DNA of 64,000 bases from Acanthacorydalis orientalis (taxonomy: Eukaryota; Arthropoda; Insecta; Megaloptera; Corydalidae): contig CM068320.1 in assembly GCA_034766995.1 (NCBI GenBank), forward strand, positions 18,052,312-18,116,311, read 5' to 3'. Positions 12,072-24,741 of this stretch are shown one piece after another. The notes under the pieces were generated by a model. It was not told the DNA's origin. It saw only the letters and a program-made list of their open reading frames with translations, and made no database searches. How positions within the stretch are numbered: position 1 is the stretch's first letter; each line of letters opens with the position of its first letter. A program made the position numbers and the translations under genes.

Positions 12072-13696
12072 TCAAGAAATTGAAGAAAATGTTGATTGAC
12101 CTATAACTGCTTTGATCATATCTTCACTTATTTTCCATACAAGTTTTATTAAACTCTGACTTTTGCTTATTTCACTTGGTTCACAAACACAACAATTATT
12201 AATATATAAACCAGATAATCCATGTAATTCAGGTGCTGTAGCACAATAAACACTAGTACTTGCTGCCTGTTGCTAAAAATAAAACTTTGATTAAAATTTA
12301 AACTATATTGTTAAATATAATTAAATTAATTTTAATCATCATCACTTACAAGTGATTTGGTAAATGGTCTTACAATTGCAAATATTAATCTATAAAACCA
12401 CCAATTTCGACTTAGATTTGAAGAGACCATATTTCCTGGATGAACAGCAAATATGAGTATACCTCTTGATTGCCATTTTTTTGCTAATTCAAATGCAAAT
12501 AATAAATTACAAAGTTTTGAATTATTGTATGTCATCATACTCCAATAAGAAGTTGAATCAGGAGATAATGTTTCTACTGAACAATTATCCAAACTTATAG
12601 AAGAAAACCTAAAATAGTCCATCATCATTTGTTATATTTTAAACACCTATATATATATAATATACCTGTGAGATTCAGATGATAACACAATTATTCGAGA
12701 TCCATTTTTTAGAACTGGACTTAACAATACAGTCAAATAAAAATGACTCAAATGATTAACTTGAAATGTTGTCTCATATCCATCTACTGTTGTTGTATAA
12801 GGTAATCCAAACACTCCTGCATTCAAAATTAATATATCAATTGTCCTATAAAATTGCAAATAAATATATAAATATGGTGTATTATAGAAAACAAACTGTA
12901 TATGCAAATAATATGTACTGATAATTTTTTTTCACTGTCTCGGCAAACTCTTTTGTATCATGCAAAGAAGTTAAATCCAATTGTATAGCTTGACAACGTT
13001 GCCCTGCTTCAGACTTTTCAGAATAAATTTTTTCAATAGCTTCATTTGCTTTATCTAAATTTCGACACGCAAAAATAATATGACAACCATGTTTAGCTAA
13101 GGATCTTGCCGTTTCAAATCCAATCCCTGTATTAGCACCTGTGATTAAAGCAACAGTTCCTGTTAAATCTTTACCATGTAAAACCTGAAATTGAAAAATT
13201 ATTTAATAGAAATAAATATTTTATTTTAAAATATGAAAAAATGATATTGAAAAATATATTACTTGTAAAGCTGTGCTCGAGGCATCAAATTTTTGTCTTA
13301 TATCATATGGATGTTCTTTTTCTTCTGTAGCAAAAGCCAAGCGTGGATCTGTATAAGTGGTTCGTCTGTTTTCATGATCTACATAAAATATTTTACCTGT
13401 CGTTTCATCGACACATTTTTCCCACCCATAGGGCAAGTTACCAGAAACTATTTTTTTCTTTCCAGTTCGTGGATGAGTCCACTGAGTGCCTTTAGTAGTA
13501 TGACTAAAAATATAATTAAAAAATTGAAAAATACTTCATTTTTTTATACTGTTATAGAGTACATGATTTAATTTAAAGTAGAATCCCATAATAAAATGTA
13601 TACATACTTGACATAAAATACATTTCCATCAACAGTTGCTCTTTCTTCCCATCCTGGGGGTAGTTCATCTTCACTATCTGTATCTGGTAGGTTCAT
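12072..13696 (-). CDS. WWOX: WW domain-containing oxidoreductase
   Basis: Six exons: 13696-13608, 13503-13263, 13184-12919, 12845-12666, 12608-12350, 12272-12072; 1236 nt, 411 aa (human 414). Two N-terminal WW domains: the first starts [13 protein letters not shown] (residue ~12), the second [15 protein letters not shown]; in the second the distal Trp is Tyr (RRTTYTDPR), as in the family. The SDR domain follows with Rossmann motif TGANTGIG (125-132), LNAG, LSSESHR and the catalytic pair YNNSK (Y286, K290). WWOX binds PPxY partners through WW1 and acts as a short-chain dehydrogenase linked to aerobic metabolism and ROS. All catalytic residues are present. Confidence 0.96.
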
Positions 13697-14801
13697 TATG
13701 ACAAAATTTATTTATTTTAATAAATATATATATATATATAATTCTTATAAAGAATTATAATACTGTTTTATACACATTTTTAACTGTTTATCTTTTAATA
13801 TATCAGTAAACAGAAATCTGAAATTTTAGAACAAAATTATATATGATATATATATATATATATATGAGTAAACTATTACCTTAATTTATATACAATATTT
13901 AAAAACGAACACCACTTATGACATATTTCAGGTTAATGTCAGAAAATTACTGATACACCTAACAAGTATATTTACCTATATGACATGTAAACAATCACAC
14001 GTTGAAAGCCTATGATGTATCCTATATACAATAAGTAACTTTGTTTATATACGCGTGCACGCGAGTTGCTTTATGCGTGCATGCTATTATGTATAAATTT
14101 ATGTATACCAGTTTATGTATATATGCTTATATATTGGCATTAAATATTACCATAAACAAAATAATTTTAAAAAAAAGTAAAATTGAAGATTTTCCATGCT
14201 GGATATTTGTTAAATGTATAAAGAGATACACAAGTATTATAATGGTATTGTCATCTTTTTACCAATTTATAAAAGTTATTTTAGTATTTCGTTAAAATTA
14301 TTGAACTATAACATTTTTTCAAAACAAAATAAGACCCATTTCATTTTAAGAATTCGATGTTCAGAATTTTACAAATTCTTTTGAACCCCATACACTGCTT
14401 CAGTAAGATTCTTATCTGTATCAAGTAATTTTTTATTTTTACATCATGTTAATATATATCTTTATAAAATTAAAGCTATTATGTGTTTTACTAACAAGGT
14501 TACATATGTGATACAAGATAAATTTGATTGTATTGTCTCCAAAAATAATAAACAAAACAATTAGTAATATCTTGCATTGTTTATGCATTAGTAATTAAAA
14601 CCAAAATCTACTAATCAAATGGAAAACATGCAATAATGTTTTCCATTTGATATGTAGATTTTTTAATGTATTAAATGCAGATTTTTAACAATAAAAAAAT
14701 ATTCAAATATATAAAACTATAAATGATATTTACACTCATATAATTTATTTAAAATTGTATAATATGTAAATTATAAATGCATATATAATTTATTGGTTTT
14801 A
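13697..14801. other. WWOX upstream / tektin downstream intergenic
   Basis: No gene seen. Contains two short (TA)n tracts (~13726-13742, ~13848-13866), a GC-richer patch (14050-14090) with alternating ACGCGTGCACGCG-type sequence, and a strong inverted repeat at 14603-14662. Confidence 0.5.
14603..14662. repeat. Near-perfect 27-bp inverted repeat with 6-nt loop
   Basis: Arms 14603-14629 and 14636-14662 pair at 25 of 27 positions (core ATCAAATGGAAAACAT / ATGTTTTCCATTTGAT), loop GCAATA. It is in the tektin 3' flank. A 60-nt foldback of this kind could be a tiny foldback element or a structured 3' transcript element. Confidence 0.8.
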
Positions 14802-17412
14802 TTAATGTCCAATTAATTCAGTTGTAGAAGGATAATGAGTTCTAATTACTTGACATCGATCTCTATCTAATTCTAATGACTTTCTTTTAATCATAATTTC
14901 ACGTTCAAGATCAGCTCTGAGAGTATTGAGATTTAGTCTTGAATTTTCAGCCTCATTTAATTGGGATTTCAAAGCAGTGACTTCATCGTTAATACATTTT
15001 ACTTCATCAACCAAACTGAAAATAATTATAATCACTAATTTATAAATTCAACGAATTACATTTTGACGTACCCGAATTGTGGAATATCTCGACAATTTTC
15101 CACTCTTGATCTTTTTAAACGATTATCTAATCTAGTTTGAGCAATTTTTAAACTCATATCAAGCCTTCTAATGTGTGTTTTTGTATCAAAAATTAATTTT
15201 TCAATGTCAACTATTTTCTGAAGAGTCTGAAATTAAGTATATATGAAGAACATGAAATTAAAAATTGTAAATAATAAAAATAAAGTAATATATTTATTTG
15301 TACTAATTTAAATCATAATATAAAATACTCAAATCTGTAGTTTCATAATTCAAAAAGTAACATGCAAAATAATTCAAATAAATGTTACACAAAGTTTATT
15401 GTAAATGACATTTAAAATCAAGATTTCTACTGATTTTTTATTCATATTCTATTTAAATTAATTTATATTTTGTAGTTCAATGTACAAATTTACATAATTT
15501 GTAAGCAAATAAACAATATAATTTAGCATAAAAATTAGGAATTGTGAAATCAAAAATTTAGTATTGTATTTATTTTTAAATATAATCATGATCTGTTTCC
15601 TAAATATTAATCATCACATTAATAAAATTCAATATAAACAAATTGTTTACTTTTTTTAATTCATTTTCAAGTATTTGTCGCATTTCATCTGTGCAAGCAA
15701 TACGTCGAGCTAATGACATATCTACTTTATCTCCTTGAGTACGTAGGTCACGAGCTGCATTTGTTAAGATTGAATCTATAGTTTGTCGAAATAACACTGA
15801 TCTTTGGCGCGCTGCTTCTCCAAAAGAAAGAGTTTCTCGTGTGAAATTTTCCCAATGTTCAGGACTTGATTGACTGTGCAATATATATATATATATATAT
15901 AAGAATTATTTTTTATAATACATATTTTTATGTATTCAATGCACTTTTTTATATAAGGCTTATTAATTTTCATTGTTCAGGGACAATTAGTTACCAAAAA
16001 TGTGGTAATTTTATTTATAGTTTATAAATATATTTAAATTATAAATTATTTATTACTTACTTCTCTATAAACCTTGTAGCACCTGGTTTAAAAAGTGTAA
16101 TATTAGATCTATAATTTAATGCAATGTTTAAAGAATCTAATTCATGTGCAGTTTTTTTATCACTCCAATCAAATTCTAATTTTTGTTTTGCGTCTTTGTT
16201 TTCTGTTAACCGATGGTCACAATCTATTATCAATTTTTTTAAAAGTTCACCAATTTCAAAAATTAAAGCTGCTTCTCTAACTAATTCTTCTTCTACTTCA
16301 TCTCTCACTAAATCTGGTTCAATTCTATTTGTTCGACACATAAGACATTCCGTTACTATAAAAAAAATATTGAAAAACAGTGTACAATTAAAGTATACTT
16401 CATAATTATAATTATTACCAACTGAATCCACTTTTAGTAAAACCGAATATGCTTTTTTAAGTCTATAACGTTCTGATTCAAGTAGATTTATTTCTTCAGC
16501 TGCAGCTGTGATTGCTCTTTCTAATTCACATTTCCAACGATGGACATCATTAGCTCTTTGACGCAGTCGCTTGGTATTCTCAGTTTGATTTTTATCTGAT
16601 TCTACTCTTGTTAATTCTATACACTTTTTACCATTAAATTCAGTCCTTAAATTTATACATTAAATGTTTATAAATGAATGTTTTTATTTATTAAAAAAGT
16701 TTATCTGAAGATTAAAAAAAAATGTGAATTAATATTGAATGTTACGTTACTTAGAATCTAATTATAAAATATATTACATATAATAAAACCACATATAAAG
16801 AAAAAACATTTTAATTTTTTTTTATTATATCACTTAAAAAAACATGCTGCTACATGATTTAGTTAATTAGTTCTCTTACAAATTTGCATGTTCTTGTTCT
16901 GCATTATTTCTTTTTAAAATATCTGCATTTCTCTGTCGCCATTCACCTTCGCTATAACGAGTTATTGAATATTTATCAACCACAGGCCTTGTTCCAGTAA
17001 GACCTGCTAATGGTCCCCAATCTGTCCTTCCTGTAGCCCATGGGCCAATTGGACCCATTACATCTGGTTTACCAGAAGCTGCAGACTTGCCAGCTGCAGA
17101 TATTTCATCTCCTGGTTGTGGTAAATACGATGGAGGATTTTCTACAGGAACAGGACGTAATTGTTCTGGTTGTTTACTTAAATTTTCCATTGTTTTCTTA
17201 AATTAGAATATAAATTTATAGATATTTTCAGTACATGAATATACATTTAATTTTAACACTTGGTTAAAATACTAGTGATATTATACAATACATGTATATT
17301 ATATTCTGTAAAAAAATCAACATGTATGATTTGTTTTAAAATGAAATATTTGAGTTTTTGTTTTATTTGGATATAACTGTCTTTATTACAAATAAATACA
17401 TATATACAGATA

Positions 17413-17477
<65 letters not shown>

Positions 17478-18105
17478 GTATATATTCTCTATGACTTATG
17501 TAATATGCATACTCACATTATTGTTTAACGATAACTTTTTTTCATTATTTATGTTTTGATTTGTTTTGTTAGAATCACAAGGGCAGTAATACCCTGGAGG
17601 ATAAGGACTTACTCCTAAAACATCCGTTTTAGCTGCACTTTCATCACTTATTTGACCAGGATAATAAGCTATTGAAGGTTCTTCAGATGTAAAAGTTTTA
17701 ATATTTTGTTCTCCATTTGGAGTCAAATGTTCAGTATTTGTACTAGGTAGTGGTATATTTGAATTATCTTTATTTATTTCATTCGAAAAACATCTACCTT
17801 CAGGAACTACCTTTACGAAGAAAACATTGATGTAAAAGATAATTAGTTTATTTATAAAAATCTTACAGCACAATCACATTCTGCATTGTAAGTAGGTGTA
17901 TAAGTCTTTTCTTGATTTTCTTCAATAAACTGATTAGTGAAATTAGGATGTAATGATTGTTCCTGTAAATTTTTATCTTGAACAGAAACCTAAATTAATT
18001 ATATTCTATTTATTATGAAACCGAAACATACTAAATATTGTTTACTCTTACATAACCACCTCGTGGGCATTGATAATTACAATTAGAAGATACTTCTACA
18101 ACCAT
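14802..18105 (-). CDS. Tektin (tektin-3/4-like) with a long N-terminal extension
   Basis: Nine exons: 18105-18052, 17989-17867, 17810-17517, 17196-16880, 16645-16419, 16355-16061, 15873-15651, 15226-15072, 15015-14802; 1902 nt, 633 aa. The tektin core runs from about residue 232 (KYSITRYSEGEWRQRN) to the end and is coiled-coil with the usual landmarks: DWSDK, LGF-like helix breaks, and the nonapeptide loop (usual RPNVELCRD) here RSRVENCRD at 550-558; C-terminus HYPSTTELIGH. Tektins are filaments inside the A-tubule of ciliary doublets; in insects they matter for sperm flagella and sensory cilia. Exons 1-3 encode ~157 Cys/Pro-containing residues not found in classical tektins. An internal ATG at 17190 in strong context (AAAACAATGG) would give a 474-aa protein of normal size, so two start sites are possible. 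Confidence 0.88.
17402..17470. repeat. (TA)n microsatellite in tektin intron
   Basis: Nearly pure TA dinucleotides within the intron between tektin exons 3 and 4, with only short TATG/TTTA interruptions. Confidence 0.95.
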
Positions 18106-18610
18106 TTTATATTTTGTTACAAAAAATATATTTTGTACATAAAAATAATAATAAAATTTTTGACACTTGAGAATAACTGTTGTGTTGCTATGACATTTTG
18201 TTTTAGTTACTAAACTTTTCTAACTAATCAATAAGTTATTTTTTACTATAATTCTATATATAGAAAAATGATTTATGTTTATATAATATAAAACATTATT
18301 ATGTAGTTCATTCATTGAAAATTAATGTAATATATAAAAAATTAAATAAACTATCTGTCAACTTTTCTCTGCATTAAGTAATAACATTGCAAATTATTAT
18401 TTATTACTTTTTATCATTTAAGACTATTCGTCACTTTCTTATTGTACATAAATGTTATCCTTGTTATAATATTATTATATATATATATAATATGCAAATG
18501 TACTGTTTGTTTAAAATCATTATAAAAATAAACAAAATTCTATAATATAAAAAATATATTTACAAAGATACTAACTTACATTTATATACAAGTATGATGA
18601 ATATATAAAA
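18106..18610. other. Tektin/DHX16 intergenic
   Basis: AT-rich, about 500 bp, separating tektin exon 1 from the DHX16 stop codon on the same strand. It should hold the tektin promoter and DHX16 3' UTR. A short (AT)n lies at ~18476-18492. Confidence 0.5.
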
Positions 18611-21600
18611 CTAATCTGTTAATGTTGATCTTCCAACTACTTTGGGCATTTTTTTATTTGTAGAGTCTTCTAATTCTTTTGATTTATAATAATGGGGTGC
18701 AACTTCCAAAAGCCATTTACTTTCAATTTCAATAACTTGTCGCATAAATTCTTTTGTTGTAAAAACAAGTTCATGATAAAGAACCCAACGAGGTAAATCT
18801 TCAAATAAAGCACTATTAGGATGAATTGTTACACTTTGATTATGTTTTGCTGTTTTATATGTGCCTCCTTTAGATAACCTTGCAACATGATAAAAATATC
18901 CTGATGTAATTGCTTTTCTAATATTCATTGTTTCAGCTATATTTGAAACAATATCAATTTCAACACGTTGCATTAACCCCACCAATTGTTCTCTAACATC
19001 TCGAGCTCTTTTTAATGAGCTAAAAGTGTTAAAAAAAAGGTAGTTAAAGTGTTATCTCTTTAAAATTTAATATTTATATAAACGAGAAAAATTACCGGTA
19101 TTGAATGAAATTTTCATAGCACCATTGAGTGGAAAATTCTGTTTCTGCCCATTGATTATAAACATTCAGTAGACTTAAATGGTCACCACCTGGATGATTA
19201 AAATTTTTTCGTGCTGTATCAGCATGTATAATTTTATCTTTTGGTCTATAGAAAATAGCACCATTTACTGATAACATTGCAGAAATTGTAACTATTTCTT
19301 CAGAACATTTATATCTGAAATAAATTAATACTATACAGTAGAATTACAGCAGTTTGATTATTCGATAATTTGAAATATTCAACACTTTGAATCAAAATAA
19401 ATTTTTATCGATCATCAAATTAAACCATACTTCATAAAAACATATCCATAATTCTTAAGAAAAGTAACACAAAAATTAATAATATTAACATTTTTTTGTT
19501 TTACCTTTATACATTGATAATGTAAGGAAAGGCAAAGATACATATTTTTATTTATATATATATATATATAATAAAAGAATATTTAAATTTTGTAAAATTA
19601 TAAATAAATAAAAATAAAATTCATAATGTTTTCATACTACTTCTAATTTGACAATACTAGTCCACTAACAGGTCAAACTATTGTGACCTTACTTTATATG
19701 GTAAAAAATAAATAAATATTTAAATTCAAATATACATATATGTCAGAATATCTAATTAAAAATACCAATTTTATTATTTTGAGCTTACTTTTCAGAGGCG
19801 AGTAACATTTTTGCCATCATTGGGTCAACAGGAAACTCAGCCATTCGCCTTCCTAATTTAGTAAGTTCTCCATGATGATTTAAAGCTCCTAATGCATATA
19901 ATTGTTCTAAGGCTAAAACTAATGTTTCATGAGGTGGAGGATCAAGGAAATCAAAATTAACAAGATCATTTATTCCTAAAGCTTTTAATGTTAATACAGC
20001 ATTTCCAAGATTCATTCTTTGAATCTCCGGTACTGTATTATCTTCCATTTCATGTTTGTATGCCCATGCTGTATACAGTCTAAAACACTTTCCTGCTGCT
20101 ACTCTTCCTGCTCGTCCTGCACGTTGGTTAGCTGATGCTTTAGATATGGGAACAACAAGTAAACTTTCCATTCCGGTTCGAGAATTAAAATTATTTTGTT
20201 TAGCGAAACCTGGATCAATTACATATATAATATTATCAATTGTTAAAGATGTTTCTGCTATATTAGTTGCAAGAACGACTTTCCTGGCACCTGGAGGTGT
20301 CGGATTAAATATTTTTGCTTGCATATCACTTGGTAAGTTTGCGTATAGTGGTAAAATAATTAATTCTCTAATTTTTGATCCTAAACGTCTTACTCGGTCT
20401 TGAAGCATTTCTTGACAAGTTTCAATTTCATCTTGCCCAGTCAAAAACACCAAAACATCTCCCAATGGCTGTGTTGCATGAATTTGTAATATTGAAACAA
20501 CACATGCATCTACATAATCTGCTTCTGGTGCTCTTGTGTAATATATATCTACAGGAAACCTTCGGCCAGGTATACGAAATATAGGAGCTTCATCAAAAAA
20601 ATCAGAAAATTTTTGAGCGTCTAAAGTAGCACTCGATATTAATAATTTTAGATCTGGTCGAAATCTAGCTATATCCTTTACTAAACCAAATAATATATCT
20701 GTATGCAATGTTCTTTCATGAGCTTCATCAATAATTATTATACTATATGACTGTAAATCTGGTTCTGAAAGAAATTCTCTATGTAGTGTACCATCAGTCA
20801 TATATTTAATAATTGTTCTTTCTGAGGTGCAATCTTCAAACCGAATACTGTACCCAACTTCATTACCAAGTTTGACACCCATCTCCTGTGCTACTCGAGC
20901 TGCTACAGACATTGCTGCAACTCGTCGTGGTTGAGTGCACCCAATTTTTTTATTATTTTCTGTGAATTCTGCTTCATGAAGATACTGTGGAATTTGTGTA
21001 GTTTTACCAGAACCAGTTTCACCTTCAATAATTAATACTTGATGGTCTCTTACAGCTTGTACTAAATCATCTTTAAATGGATAAATTGGAAGACTTTTTT
21101 TTGTTTCCTCAATATCCATTTTTTTCTTCTGTGCTTCTGAAATAACCGGTTCCTTATTTTTATCTTTAGTTCCAGGTATTTGCATAGTTTGTATAAATTC
21201 AATTTGATCATCAAGTAATAATTCATATTCTTCTTTAGCAGTATCTTTTAAATCCTTAGCTCCAAATTTAAAAACAGCAGAGGCCATTTGTTCTTGTTCC
21301 CATTTACGTTGTTCAGAATGTGGCATGCGTTCAAGTTCATCCACTTCGACATATTCAGATGTTGTTCCTTTACCCAAGTCTCTTGGCATATGATAACGTT
21401 GTATACGTTCCAGTTCTCTAGCTTTTTCATGTTCTTTAGCAAGTTGAAGTAATTCTTTTTTATGTTGGCGTTCTTTGCGTTCTCTCTCTGTAAGACTAAG
21501 AATTTTATTAGTACCTTTTTTAAATGATATTAAACAGTACAAAGTTTCTTATAACTTAATTATTAACTTGTCAGTAATAAAGATATGAAGATAAAAGTGT

Positions 21601-22570
21601 ATATAGTATACATATAAGCAAGTAAATTTATTGCATATAAGTGTATTAGTTATTCATATATATACTACAAAAGCTTAATTATAAAAATTATTTTGTTGAA
21701 TATAAAATAAGTAAGTTGAATATATAATATAAAAATTGTTTTTCTTATATTTTATCATCAGTTTTAAACTGTACTTGTACCATATCATACAATCCATAAT
21801 CTCTAAATAAAACTACTCCACTTGGTTTGAATAATTTAAAAATATTTTCAATACAAATTTTAAAATTATCAGGGTGTATAGCAAAAAGTACAAATATTAA
21901 TGTAAAAATATCAATACTACAGCTTTCAACTGTATTAAAAACTCATCAGTAACGATATCTGCTTGAAATGCTAATATGTTCGTTTTTCCTCATACAGTGG
22001 ATTATTTTTTTATAAATTCGACTATTCCGGGAGAAAGATTATATGCATAGCAAAACATACAAACAAGTATTTTTATATATACATACAATAAACTTACTTT
22101 TATATTTTATTATAAAATTTTGTTGGATTGTTTGATATGCAAGTAAATAAGTTAAAATTGTACATATTATTAAACCTATTGTAAATTACTGTGGCATAAA
22201 ATTAATATTCTTACATTACATCTTCAAACAAATATTCATCATCAATGATATCGGCCTCTAACTCTGCGATTTTATCTTCTTTCCTTTTTTCGAGATATTT
22301 ACGCCGAGACTGTACCCTCATCATTGGTATGAGTTTGTCTCGATCTTCAGCTTCAATTTTAAGCCGTTTAGCAGCTTCTTCAAAGCCACGTTTGTCTGAT
22401 GCTTGAACAATTTTATGCGTTCTTTCTTCATCTTTTTTTTTTAAACGATCAGCAAATTCATCTCTTTCTTTTAAATCTTTCAATCGTCGTTCTTCTTCAC
22501 TGTCAATGCTTTCTGCATCACTAGACGACGATTCATATCGTTTTTTCCTCTTTTTATCTGATTTACTCAT
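18611..22570 (-). CDS. DHX16: Spliceosomal DEAH-box ATP-dependent RNA helicase DHX16 (Prp2)
   Basis: Four exons: 22570-22215, 21495-19789, 19314-19096, 19019-18611; 2691 nt, 896 aa. Lys/Glu-rich N-terminus ([20 protein letters not shown]), then RecA-like domains: motif [10 protein letters not shown] (277-285), [12 protein letters not shown] (375-378), SAT (407-409), [21 protein letters not shown] and motif [10 protein letters not shown] (576-583). The winged-helix/ratchet/OB (HA2) region follows, with [16 protein letters not shown] and HPNSALF. DHX16/Prp2 uses ATP to remodel the activated spliceosome before the first splicing step. The N-terminus is shorter than the human protein (1041 aa). 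Intron 1 carries a METTL6-derived pseudogene. All helicase motifs are intact. Confidence 0.96.
21728..22055 (-). pseudogene. METTL6 partial pseudogene inside DHX16 intron 1
   Basis: On the minus strand this ~330-bp stretch is a clear, diverged copy of METTL6 exon 1 (parent 23395-23720): shared runs include CTTTCTCCC, GCATTTCAAGCAGATAT, AATACAGTTGAAAGCTGTAG, ATACACCCTGATAATTTTAA and GTAGTTTTATTTAGAGATTA. It is broken: an extra A turns the frame into a TAA stop at the KSNPLY position, and a base is missing after GATGA, shifting the frame again. It lies within one parent exon, so the mechanism (segmental or retrocopy) cannot be told. The real gene starts only ~1 kb away on the other strand. Confidence 0.88.
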
Positions 22571-23085
22571 TTTTTTAACCTTATATAAAAAGAAGTAAAA
22601 TAAATTAAATTAAATTCCTTTATTTGAGAATAAAATAAAATACCAAAAAAATACAATTCTTGATATGAAAATTAAATTGGCAATACAAACTACTTTTATT
22701 CTTTCAATTCAAGAATTTAATGAGTTGATTAAATGAATTGACATTTGGAAAACATTAGTAACGTTGAAAATGTTGCTTGTATGCAATGTTGAATGCAGTC
22801 ATTTCCATGTTAAATAAATTGTTGATATCCTGTTTGATGGGATATGGTTAAAATAGGTTAAGATCAGAAAAGCACGTTTGAAGAATTTTGCAATTTACTT
22901 CTGTGCCATTTTTAATAGAAGAATGTGGAAGTAAACATGTGTTAACATTAAGTATTTTTTTAATTTAGTATAAATATTGGACAGTTAATGAGTAAATTGT
23001 AGTCAGGTATTGTGTTTCATTTCAGTTAAAAAGATATTTTTTAAATTTTGTATTGGTGACTGATGTAATAAATGGATATTAAAAA
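22571..23085. promoter_or_regulatory. Divergent DHX16/METTL6 promoter region
   Basis: 515 bp between the two start codons. A short upstream ORF (ATGGATATTAAAAAATGA, 23072-23089) overlaps the METTL6 start out of frame and could lower its translation. No TATA box is obvious for either gene. Confidence 0.5.
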
Positions 23086-24052
23086 ATGATTGGCATTGAA
23101 AATGATAATTATACTATTGAAGATAAAGTCCTTACTGAAGTGGAATTATGTTGTTTAGAGAATCAAAATTCACGTTTAGTATCTGATTTTATGGCTAATA
23201 AATTTGAAATTGAAGCAAAAAAATATTGGGATTTATTTTATAAACGTAATGAAACGCGTTTTTTTAAAGATAGACACTGGACAACACGTGAGTTTCACGA
23301 ATTGTTGAATGCGTCTTGCAAAGGAAAAAAATTATTAGAAATTGGTTGTGGTGTAGGAAATTTAATATTTCCATTATTTAAAGAATCAACTGACTTGTTT
23401 TTCTATGCTTGTGATCTTTCTCCCAGAGCAGTTGGATTTATAAAAAGTAATCCGCTGTATGATGAAAAACGAATGTTGGCATTTCAAGCAGATATTATTA
23501 GTGATGAAGTTTTTAATACAGTTGAAAGCTGTAGTATCGATATTGTTACATTAATATTTGTGCTTTCTGCTATACACCCTGATAATTTTAAAATTTGTGT
23601 TAAAAATATTTTTAAATTATTGAAGCCAGGTGGAGTAGTTTTATTTAGAGATTATGGATTATATGATATGGCACAATTACGGTTTAAAGCTGGTCATAAA
23701 ATATCGGAAAATTTTTATGTTCGGCAAGATGGGACAAGGTAATTTTTATAATCAAGTTTTTATAGTGTACATATGAATGACTAATACATTTGAATATCTT
23801 AAAGGTAAAAATTAATAATAGAAAAATAATTAGAAAGCTCATGTAATATGTATTTTATACACTATTATTTTTTTCTAAAGAAATAATTGTTTTAGGTCCT
23901 ATTATTTTTCAGTAAAAGTCTTGGGGGATATTTTTACTTCAGTTGGATTTAAAGTTATTACCAATAATTATGTACACAGACAAACCGTAAATAAGAAAGA
24001 AGGTGTGAATGTTCAAAGAACATTTGTGCAGGCAAAGATGCAAAAACCCTAA
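23086..24052 (+). CDS. METTL6: tRNA N(3)-methylcytidine methyltransferase METTL6
   Basis: Two exons, 23086-23738 and 23896-24052, joined ACAAG|GTAATT ... TTTTAG|GTCC; 810 nt, 269 aa (human 284). Motifs: AKKYWDLFYKRNETRFFKDRHW and TREF near the N-terminus, SAM motif I LLEIGCGVGNLIFP (83-96), [35 protein letters not shown], and C-terminal FVQAKMQKP. METTL6 makes m3C at position 32 of serine tRNAs together with seryl-tRNA synthetase. The snoRNA array begins a few hundred bp downstream on the same strand, so it may share transcription. A possible poly(A) signal AATAAA is near 24139. Confidence 0.95.
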
Positions 24053-24469
24053 CATATTTTAGGTATCACTACCTGTAATATAATTAAAATGTTTATCTAA
24101 TTTCATTTTAATATAATTTTCTAAATATGATGAGGTGTTAATAAAATGAGAAAATATGAATTAATTAGTATATTAGCTCTATCTGACAGTTTTTTCAAAT
24201 ATTTTGTATATATTGTTAAAATTTTATAAATTAATATTTTTTTTTATGTTTCAGAGATTCATGAGTTAGTTCTACAGTTATGAAAATCAAATAGGTATGC
24301 TTTTCTTATTAATTTAGTTGTATTGTTTGATGTGATAAAATTGTAATAGTAATGAAAATTGTTATATAAACAATTATTTTTATTTGATAGTTAATGATCA
24401 CAACTATAATTTTAATGGCCTATGAAATCATTAAAATTATATTTTTCAAATGATTTTTCTCTGTTCTGT

Positions 24470-24548
24470 TAATGAGCAATTAAATATTGATTTTAGTTAA
24501 ACTGACAAAGGTGATATAAATTGAGTAGTCTTTCATTCCTATCTCACT
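24470..24548 (+). pseudogene. Decayed U80-type snoRNA copy (unit 0)
   Basis: Homologous position in the first unit. Box C is AATGAGC instead of ATGATGA and box D is CTCA instead of CTGA; the guide reads CTTTCATTCCTAT. C' (GTGATAT) persists. Probably not functional. Confidence 0.6.
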
Positions 24549-24741
24549 TTTACTTCATGTACAGTAATTTTAGAATTTATAAATGCTAAAAAAAGTATTT
24601 CATGGTCATTCATTCACCAGTTTGAATTTTGTAACAATGCTGTAAGCTTTAATGTTTTTATTTTTTTTAAACAATCTCACTTTTTATCACTTTGGTAAGT
24701 TTTTTTAGAAATAGTAAAATATTAATTATGATTAAGTCTAT

